Virus record (IMG/VR): IMGVR_UViG_3300025151_000376 | Location: 1 to 20,978 of that record | Source: a virus | DNA length: 20,978 bases | Direction: 5' to 3' (one strand) | In this document: in pieces, positions 1-7,600 of the stretch | How the letters are laid out: each line of letters starts with the position of its first letter | Numbering within the stretch: the stretch's first letter is position 1 | Program-made: the position numbers and the translations under genes | The notes under the pieces: generated by a model | The model's database searches: none | What the model saw: the letters and a program-made list of their open reading frames with translations, nothing else | What the model was told of the DNA's origin: nothing

Positions 1-76
1 TAAATTCATCAACTGACGGAAGATTGCTATTGTCTTTAGCAAAATCGTCAATTGAAGGTAAGTCCTCTCTTGACAT
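1..76 (-). CDS. N-terminus of an unrecognised gene downstream of gp16 (3'-truncated by window edge)
   Basis: An ATG at 76-74 opens a frame that runs off the window edge. The 25 visible residues begin MSREDLPSIDDF and contain the motif LPS[IV]D[DE]F twice (LPSIDDF, LPSVDEF) in an acidic context. In T4 the gene after 16 is 17, the large terminase ATPase, but these residues do not resemble the T4 gp17 N-terminus. It may be a small phage gene lying between 16 and 17, or a divergent gp17 start. A TAAATA-core late-promoter-like element lies 41 nt upstream over the gp16 stop codon. No Shine-Dalgarno sequence is obvious before the ATG. The start is plausible but the product is unknown. Confidence 0.6.
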   Translation of the reverse strand, partial: MSREDLPSIDDFAKDNSNLPSVDEF

Positions 77-116
77 TTTATTAGTAACTTAGTACTTCGA
101 GATTTATCTCCCAGAT

Positions 117-539
117 TTATTTATCTTCTTCTTTAAGTCCAGACTTAAGAAGTTTTTGCAGTTCAGCAGTTGAACCAACAAACAAAGCGTTATTGACTGT
201 GGACGGACCTCTTATCTGTTTATCTTCCTCAATATCTTTTAATTTTTTCTGTAGATCAATTAATTTATCAGTTGCATCTGCTACATTCTTAATTAACTGT
301 CCAGCAACTTCATATGCACGAGGCATTTCACTTTCTTGGGCAAGTTCAAGAATACCATTCAGTGCTTCTTGACCCTTTTCAATAATTGAATAAAGATTGC
401 CACGAGTATATTCGTAGTCTTTTTTTACATCTTCGATTGAGGATGCTGCCTTTTCTAACTTTTCTATTTGCTTTGGTTCTTGTGACACTATTTCACTCTC
501 AACATTAAAGGCATCATTTAAATCATCAAATTTAGACAT
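117..539 (-). CDS. gp16: Terminase small subunit gp16 (DNA packaging)
   Basis: At 140 residues this is close to T4 gp16 (164). T4 gp16 is the small terminase subunit: it oligomerises and regulates the gp17 ATPase/nuclease that cuts concatemeric DNA and packages it through the portal. Residues 41-104 align with the T4 helical core: DY..(T/V)R.N in the first helix, S..PR..EV before the second, and a K..KDI ending. Residues 116-127 (VNNALFVGSTAE) match the conserved C-terminal VF.GS..EL segment of T4 gp16. The protein is highly charged and mostly helical, with Lys/Glu-rich ends. It starts 3 nt after the gp15 stop, with no clear Shine-Dalgarno sequence, so translational coupling to gp15 is likely. 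Its stop codon lies inside a late-promoter-like element. Confidence 0.88.
   Translation of the reverse strand: MSKFDDLNDAFNVESEIVSQEPKQIEKLEKAASSIEDVKKDYEYTRGNLYSIIEKGQEALNGILELAQESEMPRAYEVAGQLIKNVADATDKLIDLQKKLKDIEEDKQIRGPSTVNNALFVGSTAELQKLLKSGLKEEDK
118..125 (-). promoter_or_regulatory. Late-promoter-like element GATAAATA over the gp16 stop codon
   Basis: The minus strand reads GATAAATA, 7 of 8 bases of the T4 late promoter consensus TATAAATA, and it includes the TAA stop of gp16. It lies 41 nt before the ATG at 76. A second partial copy, GATAAATC, follows at 101-108 inside a short inverted repeat (99-110, GAGA/TCTC arms with a 4-nt loop). It is placed like the three CTAAATA elements in this window. 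Promoter activity is inferred. Confidence 0.4.
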
Positions 540-542
540 ATA

Positions 543-1541
543 TTATGAGATCGAACCACTAAATCCAAAGTCGTCTCCAAATTCAATTAGAGCATCATCT
601 GCAGCATTAATAATCTTGACCGGAGCACCATTGACATGTGCAGCAGTAGTTGTTCCATCTTGACCACGTTTGACATTAAGTCTATTTCCAGTAATAGAAT
701 TGATAAAGAGTTCCTCTCCTTCAATATCAATATATGTTTTTGCAGTAAGACCACTTGCATCAGCAACATCGAATGCTCTTGTACTTGTAGTAAGGTCTTC
801 TGTGATGGTTGTTTGAATCTCTCCAGTGTAATCCTTGATTGCTCTTGGAGTGGCACTGTAAGTAATATCGCGAATTGTACTTCTGGAGTCTCCAGAAATG
901 TAATTGATTTTTGCGGTCTTGATGATATCCTTTGTAGCAGAAGATACAGGACCAAACATAAATGTTTTGGCAGTAAATCTTAAAGTATAAAGAAGAACAC
1001 GTCTAGTAGTGTAATCTCCCTCATAATCGTCCTGCATCGTAATGTTTTCCAGAACAATGGGAATATCTCTTTTTTCGTTAATAGACCCAACCAATTCAAC
1101 TGTCAGGTTATAGGATGGTTGAAAATATGGTAAGATTTGCTCCACGATTTGTAAAGCATCATCATTTAACTTGGTCATGATTGCCAGTTCAAATGACATG
1201 TTATAGGGAACTGGCATATATGCCTTTTTAATTTCAGACTCATCGTCTGGATTTTTTACAACAAACTGTTGAACTGTAGAGACTTTTCTTGATGGATCGT
1301 AAGTCAGTCCAGTAAACTCAAATGACATTCTTGGTAATGTCATCGCAGTTGCTTTATTCAAATCTGCTTGCTGTTCTAATCTCGCAAGAAATTTCTGAGT
1401 AGGACCATAAGCCAAAGGAACCCTGGTGATGTTAACAACATCCTCATCCGAGTTTGTAGTTTTAATTGTCAGTCCATTAAAAAGAGTACCAAAAGATATG
1501 ATGGTTCTCCTCAAAATTTCGTTATAAAAATACTCAAACAT
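543..1541 (-). CDS. gp15: Tail terminator / tail sheath stabiliser gp15
   Basis: This is the homologue of T4 gp15, the hexameric ring that caps the tail tube and sheath and receives the head at the neck. The N-terminus MFEYFYN..LRR matches T4 (MFGYFYN..FRR). Further matches are the RVP(L/I).Y segment (40-45), a LPR motif (69-71), the nearly invariant QIVEQILPYFQP (131-142), and KRDI.IVL (158-164) before a T(T/S)RR turn. The T4-like core ends near residue 215. The protein is longer than T4 gp15 (332 against 272) because residues 246-312 form an extra module with the pattern IEGEELFI...LNVKRGQDGTT..AH..GAPV, which recurs in the two giant proteins of this window. The start is supported by AAGGA at 1555-1551, 9 nt before the ATG, and a CTAAATA element lies just upstream. 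Confidence 0.92.
   Translation of the reverse strand: MFEYFYNEILRRTIISFGTLFNGLTIKTTNSDEDVVNITRVPLAYGPTQKFLARLEQQADLNKATAMTLPRMSFEFTGLTYDPSRKVSTVQQFVVKNPDDESEIKKAYMPVPYNMSFELAIMTKLNDDALQIVEQILPYFQPSYNLTVELVGSINEKRDIPIVLENITMQDDYEGDYTTRRVLLYTLRFTAKTFMFGPVSSATKDIIKTAKINYISGDSRSTIRDITYSATPRAIKDYTGEIQTTITEDLTTSTRAFDVADASGLTAKTYIDIEGEELFINSITGNRLNVKRGQDGTTTAAHVNGAPVKIINAADDALIEFGDDFGFSGSIS
606..806 (-). repeat. RGxxGTxxxxH module in gp15 C-terminus
   Basis: Residues 246-312 of gp15 carry the pattern S..FDVADASGL....YI.I.GEEL.I.SI.G..L.V.RGQDGTT.AAH..GAPV. Two looser copies are seen at 5660-5880 and 16585-16800 in other virion proteins. T4 gp15 lacks it. This type of sequence is common in phage virion proteins, where it is probably a small beta domain. 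The boundaries are approximate. Confidence 0.6.
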
Positions 1542-1550
1542 TTTTTAGAT

Positions 1551-1555
1551 TCCTT
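1551..1555 (-). promoter_or_regulatory. Shine-Dalgarno of gp15
   Basis: AAGGA on the minus strand, 9 nt before the gp15 ATG. It fixes the chosen start, which also matches the T4 gp15 N-terminus. Confidence 0.65.
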
Positions 1556-1562
1556 GTGAGTT

Positions 1563-1569
1563 TATTTAG
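1563..1569 (-). promoter_or_regulatory. Late-promoter-like CTAAATA over the gp14 stop codon, before gp15
   Basis: The minus strand reads CTAAATA, where TAA is the gp14 stop codon. It lies 21 nt upstream of the gp15 ATG, with the gp15 Shine-Dalgarno between. It resembles the T4 late consensus TATAAATA in its TAAATA core. Exact copies occur at 3873-3879 and 13761-13767 in the same arrangement. The function is inferred from position and sequence. Confidence 0.5.
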
Positions 1570-3002
1570 GGTATTCCAAATGGATTTTGCTCAGAAAAAT
1601 CTAAAATAGAATCTGCCTGAGTTTCAATATTGATATTATCTGCAAATCCATCATCAACTGGGTCTAGACTGATGACTCTTAGTTGATGTGAAGCACCAGA
1701 AGAAGATCCAACAATTTTTTCACCAACAGTCCAATCACCATCAACGGTATAAACTTCTAATTCGTTTGTAGTGGAATTCCAAGTCTTAACTCTTGCAGTT
1801 GTTCCACTAATAGATCCTGTAACAACTTCATTAAATTTAAACGTTCCTGTAGATGTAAGATCAGGATCTGCGATAGTAATAGTAGGAAGACTGGTATAAC
1901 CAGTACCAGAGTTGCTGAAGTATATCGCTGAGATGGTCCCTGCTGCGCTCACAACAGCGGTGGCGGCAGCAGACACCGTAGAGACACCAGTGAAGGTAAT
2001 TACTGGGTTTACAGTGTATCCAGCACCGGCATTTGTGATGGTGGCAAGACCAACAATTCCAGTATTGACCACTGCAGTTGCAGCTGCTCCTGCCCCGTTT
2101 CCACCACCGTAGAACTGTACATGTGGTGGATTTGTAGTAGCGTATCCAGCACCCGGATCAATAAGGAGAATTTCTTGAACAACACCAAGTTTTGGATTTG
2201 CAATCGTATTTGAGCAAGCAGCAATTCCTCTGAGAAGACCTGCTGTAGCAATACCAATTCGTCCTCCAGATGGAGCAGATGATATAGCAACTCTTGGTGG
2301 ACTAATATAAGAACTACCTCGATCAGATATTACAAATTTCTGAATGCCATGATCAAACAATGATATGGTTGCTTCTGCTGTAACTCCAGTTCCAACCAAT
2401 GTTAGAGTTTGAGATGGTCCAACTAATGTAGGAATTCCATCTTCATTAATTCCTGTTGCTTCATCACCAATAAGAACATCATCTATACCATCAACACCTG
2501 TATCAATAAGTTCATCACCAAGACGGAAGAGTTCACATCTCAGTTCATAAACATAATTTTTTTGTAACTGATAGAAAGGTTTTTCATGCTCAACATATTT
2601 AATTTCAAATAGACGATCTCCAAGAGGAAAGTAAATTAAATCACCTTCTTTGGGGCGAGATGATAATTTAATATTTTGCTCGTTCTTTATCAGAGGTGTA
2701 ATATAAGTTTCAAATCTCTCTTTTGAAATAATTAAAGTAATTTCATTTGTTGCTTGAATACCAAATTTAGAAAGTAAAGTAGGATTATCACCATACCCAT
2801 CAAAACTTTCTACATATGCTTCAATAGGATATGCGTCATCAAAAGTTGATTGTACAACTTCTCTGATTATAGAATTTTCTGTGACGTATTTTCTAGGTAG
2901 ATAATGAACCTCAACCCCATACATCTTCAACTGTTCGTTGATTAGATCTTGGAGGAGGTTTTGCTCTGTCCTCGCACCTTGTTGAAAGAATGGGTTAAGC
3001 AT
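1566..3002 (-). CDS. gp14: Neck protein gp14 with a long C-terminal extension
   Basis: This is the homologue of T4 gp14, which with gp13 closes the DNA-filled head under the portal and joins it to the tail. Residues 1-165 carry the T4 core: M.GVEV.YLPR.YV near 27-40, SF.GY....LLS.FG.Q....TL near 66-90, and PKEGDLIYFP...LFEI..VE...PFYQL at 118-147, nearly identical to T4. T4 gp14 has 256 residues and this one 478. The excess is a Gly/Ala-rich stretch (about 196-380) with repeated GAGY/GTGY units, then an EVVTGSISGTTA..V module (about 385-445), then a tail ending NPFGIP. The start (MLNPFF) is 4 nt after the gp13 stop, with only a weak AGG upstream, so coupling to gp13 is likely. The neck role is secure. 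The function of the extension is unknown, and surface decoration is one possibility. Confidence 0.92.
   Translation of the reverse strand: MLNPFFQQGARTEQNLLQDLINEQLKMYGVEVHYLPRKYVTENSIIREVVQSTFDDAYPIEAYVESFDGYGDNPTLLSKFGIQATNEITLIISKERFETYITPLIKNEQNIKLSSRPKEGDLIYFPLGDRLFEIKYVEHEKPFYQLQKNYVYELRCELFRLGDELIDTGVDGIDDVLIGDEATGINEDGIPTLVGPSQTLTLVGTGVTAEATISLFDHGIQKFVISDRGSSYISPPRVAISSAPSGGRIGIATAGLLRGIAACSNTIANPKLGVVQEILLIDPGAGYATTNPPHVQFYGGGNGAGAAATAVVNTGIVGLATITNAGAGYTVNPVITFTGVSTVSAAATAVVSAAGTISAIYFSNSGTGYTSLPTITIADPDLTSTGTFKFNEVVTGSISGTTARVKTWNSTTNELEVYTVDGDWTVGEKIVGSSSGASHQLRVISLDPVDDGFADNINIETQADSILDFSEQNPFGIP
1668..1850 (-). repeat. tGsxSGxxA module in gp14
   Basis: Residues 385-445 of gp14 read F.FNE.VTGSISGTTA.V..W......L.VYTVDG.W..GE.IVGSSSGA. 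This is a two-part pattern of 'opening' (VTG..SG) and 'closing' (GE.I.G..SG). Similar stretches occur in the DUF4815 protein (FILGEEIVGQNSGAVA near 9480-9540; TGQNSGVTAYV near 11830-11870) and in the gene-7-slot protein (near 18910-19090). The boundaries are approximate. Confidence 0.5.
1863..2417 (-). repeat. GxGY beta-repeat array in gp14 extension
   Basis: Residues 196-380 of gp14 contain four successive units, each ending in G.(G/S)Y followed by a short P-containing strand: RGSSYISPP, PGAGYATTNPP, AGAGYTVNP and SGTGYTSLP. The units are separated by Ala/Gly-rich strands (AAATAVV occurs twice, GAAATAVVNTG and AAATAVVSAAG). The same unit occurs in gp8 and both giant proteins here. The regular spacing suggests a repetitive beta structure. 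That is an inference. Confidence 0.65.
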
Positions 3003-3006
3003 AATA

Positions 3007-3849
3007 TTAACCTATGAAGTCCAGTGGCGGAAGTTCATATGTGTTAGACATTTGCTCTCTAATAATTTCTAGATCCCTTTGAGCATCATCGTAAATTTGT
3101 CTTCCGTTTAATTCAATTCCACCTGGTAGTTTTACTCCTTGGAATTTGATTAAATTTTGACCCCACTGTCTCTTCATCAATGCAGTAGCATATCTCTTGA
3201 GGAAAGAGTCATTATAAACTCTAGTAAAATCGTCTGGATTGATAAGTCTATAACAATCAATTACTAAGAAGTCATCAACTGCTACATCAGCAAAATCGAT
3301 ATCCAAATATAAACGATTCTGTCTTTGATTAAATCTAATTTGTTTTTCGGTATTGAGAAGAAAATCCAAATCCTCCAAATACCTCTTGGTCATTGCATAA
3401 GTTAAAATTTCAGTTGATCCAAAATAATACATATCATTTAGGAACATCTGATACTTCACGCTAAACATATTGTTTGTTGAAGTTTGAGGTCCATCGTATC
3501 TGAAAATTTTATTGATACCAATTACAGATGGTGGAACCTGAATATAATTACTATTTTCCTCAAAGTCAAATGTTGTAGAGATTCCTACAGTGGAGGTAGC
3601 TGTTGTAGTTACAATTCCAATGGGATTATTTCCACCTCTTCCTTGACCTCTATCTTTGTCATCTTGAGTAATCTTATATTTCATGAATGTCTGAATGACA
3701 CCATCAAAATGACGCTCATGAAAATATTGTAGAGCATCATCAATGATGTCCTCTACTTGTTCGTCGGCAATATTAATTTCTAAAACAGGAGCACCTAGTT
3801 GTCTCTTGCAGTAATTTATTAGGTCTGCCCTACTTGAAGGTTGTGCCAT
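3007..3849 (-). CDS. gp13: Neck protein gp13
   Basis: This is the homologue of T4 gp13 (309 residues; 280 here), the head-completion protein that binds below the portal and gp14. Matching landmarks are (R/K)..LGAP at 16-21 followed by ....I...Q..D.I..AL.......HFDG (to residue 50). Near the C-terminus are K.YATAL at 218-224, GQ.L...QG..LPGG at 230-244, and an (I/L)REE/Q helix near 263-266. Residues 65-95 (Gly/Thr-rich, including TVGIST) form a local low-complexity insertion typical of the other virion proteins here. AGGAGA at 3866-3861 lies 11 nt before the ATG, and a CTAAATA element lies just upstream, so gp13 probably opens the gp13-gp14 unit. Confidence 0.93.
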   Translation of the reverse strand: MAQPSSRADLINYCKRQLGAPVLEINIADEQVEDIIDDALQYFHERHFDGVIQTFMKYKITQDDKDRGQGRGGNNPIGIVTTTATSTVGISTTFDFEENSNYIQVPPSVIGINKIFRYDGPQTSTNNMFSVKYQMFLNDMYYFGSTEILTYAMTKRYLEDLDFLLNTEKQIRFNQRQNRLYLDIDFADVAVDDFLVIDCYRLINPDDFTRVYNDSFLKRYATALMKRQWGQNLIKFQGVKLPGGIELNGRQIYDDAQRDLEIIREQMSNTYELPPLDFIG

Positions 3850-3860
3850 TTAACCACTAT

Positions 3861-3866
3861 TCTCCT
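3861..3866 (-). promoter_or_regulatory. Shine-Dalgarno of gp13
   Basis: AGGAGA on the minus strand, 11 nt before the gp13 ATG. The spacing is slightly long, but this is the only candidate, and it supports the start whose product begins MAQPSSRADL. Confidence 0.6.
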
Positions 3867-3872
3867 ATACAG

Positions 3873-3879
3873 TATTTAG
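3873..3879 (-). promoter_or_regulatory. Late-promoter-like CTAAATA over the stop of the 128-aa gene, before gp13
   Basis: CTAAATA on the minus strand. Its TAA is the stop codon of the upstream 128-aa gene, and it lies 23 nt before the gp13 ATG. It matches the elements at 1563-1569 and 13761-13767. Confidence 0.5.
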
Positions 3880-4262
3880 GGGGCAGTAGATATTCCGGCA
3901 ACAACTAAAACATTGCCGTTTGCAATACTATAGACAGTGCTTCCAGAACTAACTAAAATATTATAAACATATCTACCTTCATTCAAACTTCTGGTGGCAG
4001 TAGAACCAAGAGAAATTTTAAACTTTCCATCATAAGCACTGGTAAATCCAACAGCAAATGAAGTTGTAATTCCAAGAGTTGCTCCTACGGCAACACTTTT
4101 AGACATAGCAGCAGAACCACTATAATCAGTAAAATCGAATGCAGCGTTAGATGTATCTACAACATTAAAGTTTGTAGTAAAATCAGCGCCAGTATGAATT
4201 GTAAGATTTACACCTTTTGGTACACCTGCGTCTGGATCGAAAGTAATATTTCTACTAGCCAT
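3876..4262 (-). CDS. Small putative virion protein (128 aa) before gp13
   Basis: This product is not recognised with certainty. The predicted all-beta sequence begins MASRNITFDPDAGVPKGVNL. Residues 19-55 follow the pattern NLTIHTGADF...F.V.D.....FD(F/L)TDYSGSAAM. Residues 93-124 follow LNEGRYVYNI.V..G...YSI.NG...V. That layout resembles the small N-terminal domain of some siphophage baseplate proteins (BppU-like) and short structural proteins of other phages, where strands and a '(D)LTGY.' turn recur. It occupies the position of T4 wac (fibritin) but has no coiled coil. Its ATG overlaps the stop codon of the 59-codon gene (ATGGCTAG, 8 nt shared), so it is probably translated by coupling. Its own stop lies in a late-promoter-like element. 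A virion protein is likely from context. Confidence 0.75.
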   Translation of the reverse strand: MASRNITFDPDAGVPKGVNLTIHTGADFTTNFNVVDTSNAAFDFTDYSGSAAMSKSVAVGATLGITTSFAVGFTSAYDGKFKISLGSTATRSLNEGRYVYNILVSSGSTVYSIANGNVLVVAGISTAP

Positions 4263-4434
4263 TTGGTATGCCTATAACTTGCATTGTTTCTTGTTGTTTA
4301 TAATAAAGTTTACAAAAAGACTTTGCGATATTTCTCAAAGTTTCTTTATCATCACAATTATCTATCTCGGATGCAAGTTGCGTATAAGCAAACATCTTTG
4401 AAAGATTTTTTAGTTCGATGGTTTCAGGATCCAT
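4255..4434 (-). CDS. Small hypothetical protein (59 aa), overlapping both neighbours
   Basis: A 59-codon frame begins MDPETIELKNLSKMFAYTQL and ends MQVIGIPNG. The product is mostly helical and mildly acidic at the N-terminus, with two cysteines (C27, C41) and a basic, aromatic stretch (KSFCKLYYK, 38-46). No function is recognised. It looks like a small conserved protein of marine T4-like phages, but this is from memory only. The start is well supported: AAAGGAG lies 7 nt before the ATG, the strongest ribosome binding site in the window. It shares 11 nt with the end of the 75-aa gene and 8 nt with the start of the 128-aa gene, so the three form a tightly coupled cassette. Confidence 0.75.
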   Translation of the reverse strand: MDPETIELKNLSKMFAYTQLASEIDNCDDKETLRNIAKSFCKLYYKQQETMQVIGIPNG

Positions 4435-4651
4435 TGACTAACTCCTTTAATAACGATTTAATTTCATTAAGCTCACCTTTCATATTGGCAAGATCAGTTT
4501 CAATTGACTCTACTTTTTCAGTCTCTTTAGACTTCAGTTGTTTACGAGCAAGATATTGTGAGTGTTCAAATTTGTTGACATTCACAATTGAATTTGTATT
4601 GGGATCTCTTGCGAGATCCCCATGTCCTTCAATTGTATAATTGTTTTCCAT
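4424..4651 (-). CDS. Small coiled-coil protein (75 aa)
   Basis: The function is unknown. Residues 11-40 (GDLARDPNT...VNVNKFEHSQYLARK) resemble a short motif seen in several small phage proteins, with a pattern like 'L.RD..T.AI.N.d...Y...R'. Residues 47-71 form a clean heptad series with V47, I50, L54, M57, L61, I64, L68 and L71 at a/d positions, so a parallel coiled coil is likely. The start is 2 nt after the stop of the 2,501-aa gene and has no Shine-Dalgarno sequence, which suggests coupling. It lies in the region where T4 encodes gp12 and fibritin, but it is far smaller than either. A minor virion component or an assembly helper are both possible. Confidence 0.75.
   Translation of the reverse strand: MENNYTIEGHGDLARDPNTNSIVNVNKFEHSQYLARKQLKSKETEKVESIETDLANMKGELNEIKSLLKELVNGS
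4442..4448 (-). promoter_or_regulatory. Strong Shine-Dalgarno of the 59-aa gene
   Basis: AAAGGAG on the minus strand, 7 nt before the ATG at 4434-4432, inside the 3' end of the 75-aa gene. It decides both the existence and the start of this short gene. Confidence 0.7.
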
Positions 4652-4653
4652 AA

Positions 4654-7600
4654 TTATGCAAGTGCAATTACTCTAAGATTTCTTAACCTAGGAACATGAA
4701 CCTGACTTGTTGAAGTCAAGACTAATTTAATTCTATAAGTTTTAAATTCAGGTAAATCATCAATTGTAAATGTATATTCCTTAAAGTCTAAATTTTGAGA
4801 CTCAAAGGCGTAGTTATTTGATTTAGTAACAAATACATCAGACTCACCATTACTATTACTTGGGTTAATTACTTGACCCCTTACATTTAGATTTGAATAA
4901 CCTGGGAATGGAATAAAGATTGGTTCTTTTCCTTCGTTTACATTAAAGGCATAAAATGCTCTAATATCGGCGTTAGTAGTAGCATGTACTTCTGCAAGAA
5001 TTTTAATAGAAGATGCAGATTGTTCTAAAACAATTTCTTGAGAAATATACTGACATGCAGTAGGATCATTTTCAATTACATTAACTCTTGGGTCAGTTGC
5101 ATAATTTGTAATAATATTGTTGACTCTATTTGATGTAAGAATGGTGCTTACTCTTTGGGCATCAACCACAGGAGATACTCTAGTATCAGTGGTATTCATT
5201 AGAAGTCTCATATTCATTGACTTCTGTCCGGGAGTATTTACAAGTTTAGCATCTTCATTGACTTTAGATGCAATCATTCTTGGAGAATCTAAGTAATTCG
5301 CTGCATTCAATGCGATTGGTTCAAATCCAGTATCAAGATACGGCAATTCACTTCCACTCAAACTTCTAGATGTAGTGCTTCTAAGTTCCGCAGAAATCGA
5401 AGTTCCTTTGACAGTTACATTTTGAACAGATGGAGTTATAATTTCAAAAGGAATATTTTGAGTAGCTTTGACATTGTATCCACCAGTGCTCTTGGTGTTG
5501 TTAAGATATAACTTTGGATGTCCAACATCAGTGTTTCTACCCGTTCCGGTAGTGCTACTCGTATCAATTTTAATATTGTAAGAATCAAAACCGATTGGAT
5601 TGGAAACTGTTACATCATTAAGATCATGAGTTCTATTAATTCTTTGGAGACTAACTCCACCCAACTCATATTTGTAAACAGGAGTTCCAATCGGATATGC
5701 AATTGGATTTGTTCCTCTTACAATATTTCCACCAATATTACCTCCACTTACATTATCATATTCAATAACTTCATTACCAATTAATAAGTAACCTTTATTA
5801 GTTGTTCCAACTCCGACATTTTCAAATGTGGAGAATCCATTCCCACTATCAACAGAAAGTGCTGTAGTGGCATCGGCACCATAGGCAGTGCTTAGTTTTG
5901 TTGGTCTAATATCAGGTAGAATACCAGAAAGAGTTACTCTATTATCATTAAAATACATACCATGGTTTTTATGATTGACCTTGATATGAAGACCATCATT
6001 TACTACGTTTACAGAAGAAATCTGAACATCTCCACCAAGAGAGTAATTTAGGTCAGTGGTGATTCCTGAGGAGTTGACAAACTGAACTGTATTTGCTGCA
6101 CCAACAACAAAATCACCTTGAACATTGTCAAGAATTAGTTCTTGAGTAACACCGATACCAGTGATTGATAATCTCATATTCTGTCCAACAGAACTTAGTC
6201 CAATGGTATTGACGGTCAAAACGTCACCAACTTGATATCCAGATCCACCACTTCCAAGTGTAGCTGCGATTGCAACTCCATTTTGAACGGTAATGTCTGC
6301 TTTAGCACCTCTACCACTACCAGTAACGGTAATCATATCAACACCATTAAATTGGAATTGTCCACTTGCAGGAGTATAACCTAAACCAACATTAATTAAA
6401 TTAAGAGTTCCTGTTGCAATTCCAGCAACTCCAGTTAGATCACCGGTAGCGTTTGTTCCTAATTGGGAGAACGTGTTGCCAACAACATATGTGCTATCTC
6501 CAACGGTTGTCCCAAGTCCAACTCGAACTTGTCTTGATTTTACCTCTAATGAATTCCCATTTAAAGTAGCAACCTGATTATTACCATTTGTGAGTTCTGG
6601 ATTATAGAATTCAACAGAACCATTGTCCACAAAGTCTGCTCTGTAAAGATTAAATTTAAGATCCTCCCATTGACTTGGTTCCCATGTAGAAGCATTCTGT
6701 GACTTAAACAAAGATCCAAGATATGGTTGGTTGGAAATAAAGGTTTGAGTGAGAAGATCATTTTCACCAACTCTAGAAACATAAACTGTATACTTAGTAG
6801 AGTTAGATGCTAGTGCAATAGCATATTCTTGATTTCCACCTTCCAAATAAACTGGTGCTTTAAATGTAAATGAAGTCGCTACAGATCCATCTGCTGATAC
6901 ATTAACATCATTCGGATCAAGAACAACCTCAGAGAAAGGTAAGACATGTTGTGAAGGAAGTCCATCCTTCATAGATCTAATTTGGAAGACAACAGGAATA
7001 TCCATGTCATCTTTCGTTCGGAAATAAACATCACATCTAGTCAAGAAGATTCCAGTCTCATCCTCTACAAGGAAGGATTGAGCTAGAGGATCATACCAAC
7101 CAATCTCAACTCTCTCAGATCTTCGACCAGTTACTTCACTATTAACAACTTCAGTTCCAAGAGTTTCATTAACATTTCTGGATTGGAATTGTTGTCTATT
7201 TTCAACACGGGCATTTCTAACAGAAATGATATTTTCTTGAACAGTCTCTAGAGTTCCAGACGCACTAAATGCCTCTTCTGAAATTGTAGTACAAATATCC
7301 TGATCATTGTCCTCGTTATTAATAAGGACAAAAGTTTTGGTTCCAACTTCAAATCTGGGATGGTTTATATTATTTGGATTTGGAATAAAGAAACTACCCG
7401 CAATGTGAGCAGCAATATCAGAAATTAATCTGACATTAGTAATGTTTGCTCTAGCTCCACTAGTTGAACCTCTTAAAGTCATCCCAGTTTCTACATACCC
7501 TTGATATTGACCTTGAACCTCTGCTTGTAGAGAGAATGTGTCAACATTAAGGACCGTTGATGTTGATGAGTATGATGCTGGGAGATCTTGTCCAGAAACA

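Noticed and set aside
99-110. Inverted repeat GAGA-TTTA-TCTC between gp16 and the edge gene
   Set aside because: A 4-bp stem is too short for a terminator or operator call. It is mentioned only as part of the promoter-like region.
636-983. Open frame on the plus strand antisense to gp15
   Set aside because: It lies wholly inside a well-supported gp15, and its translation is Ser/Cys/Ile-rich and featureless, as expected from antisense of the coding strand. The same holds for other plus-strand frames, for example 12703-13050 and 17100-17513.
2009-2290. Second minus-strand frame inside gp14
   Set aside because: It is a Leu/Gln-rich frame-shifted shadow of the repetitive gp14 extension, with no ribosome binding site and no family resemblance. 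The gp14 frame is unbroken.
1863-2417. Possible collagen-like or diversity-generating variable region in gp14
   Set aside because: There is no G-X-Y triplet run, and no template repeat or reverse transcriptase gene in the window. The glycine pattern is G-x-G-Y, not collagen.
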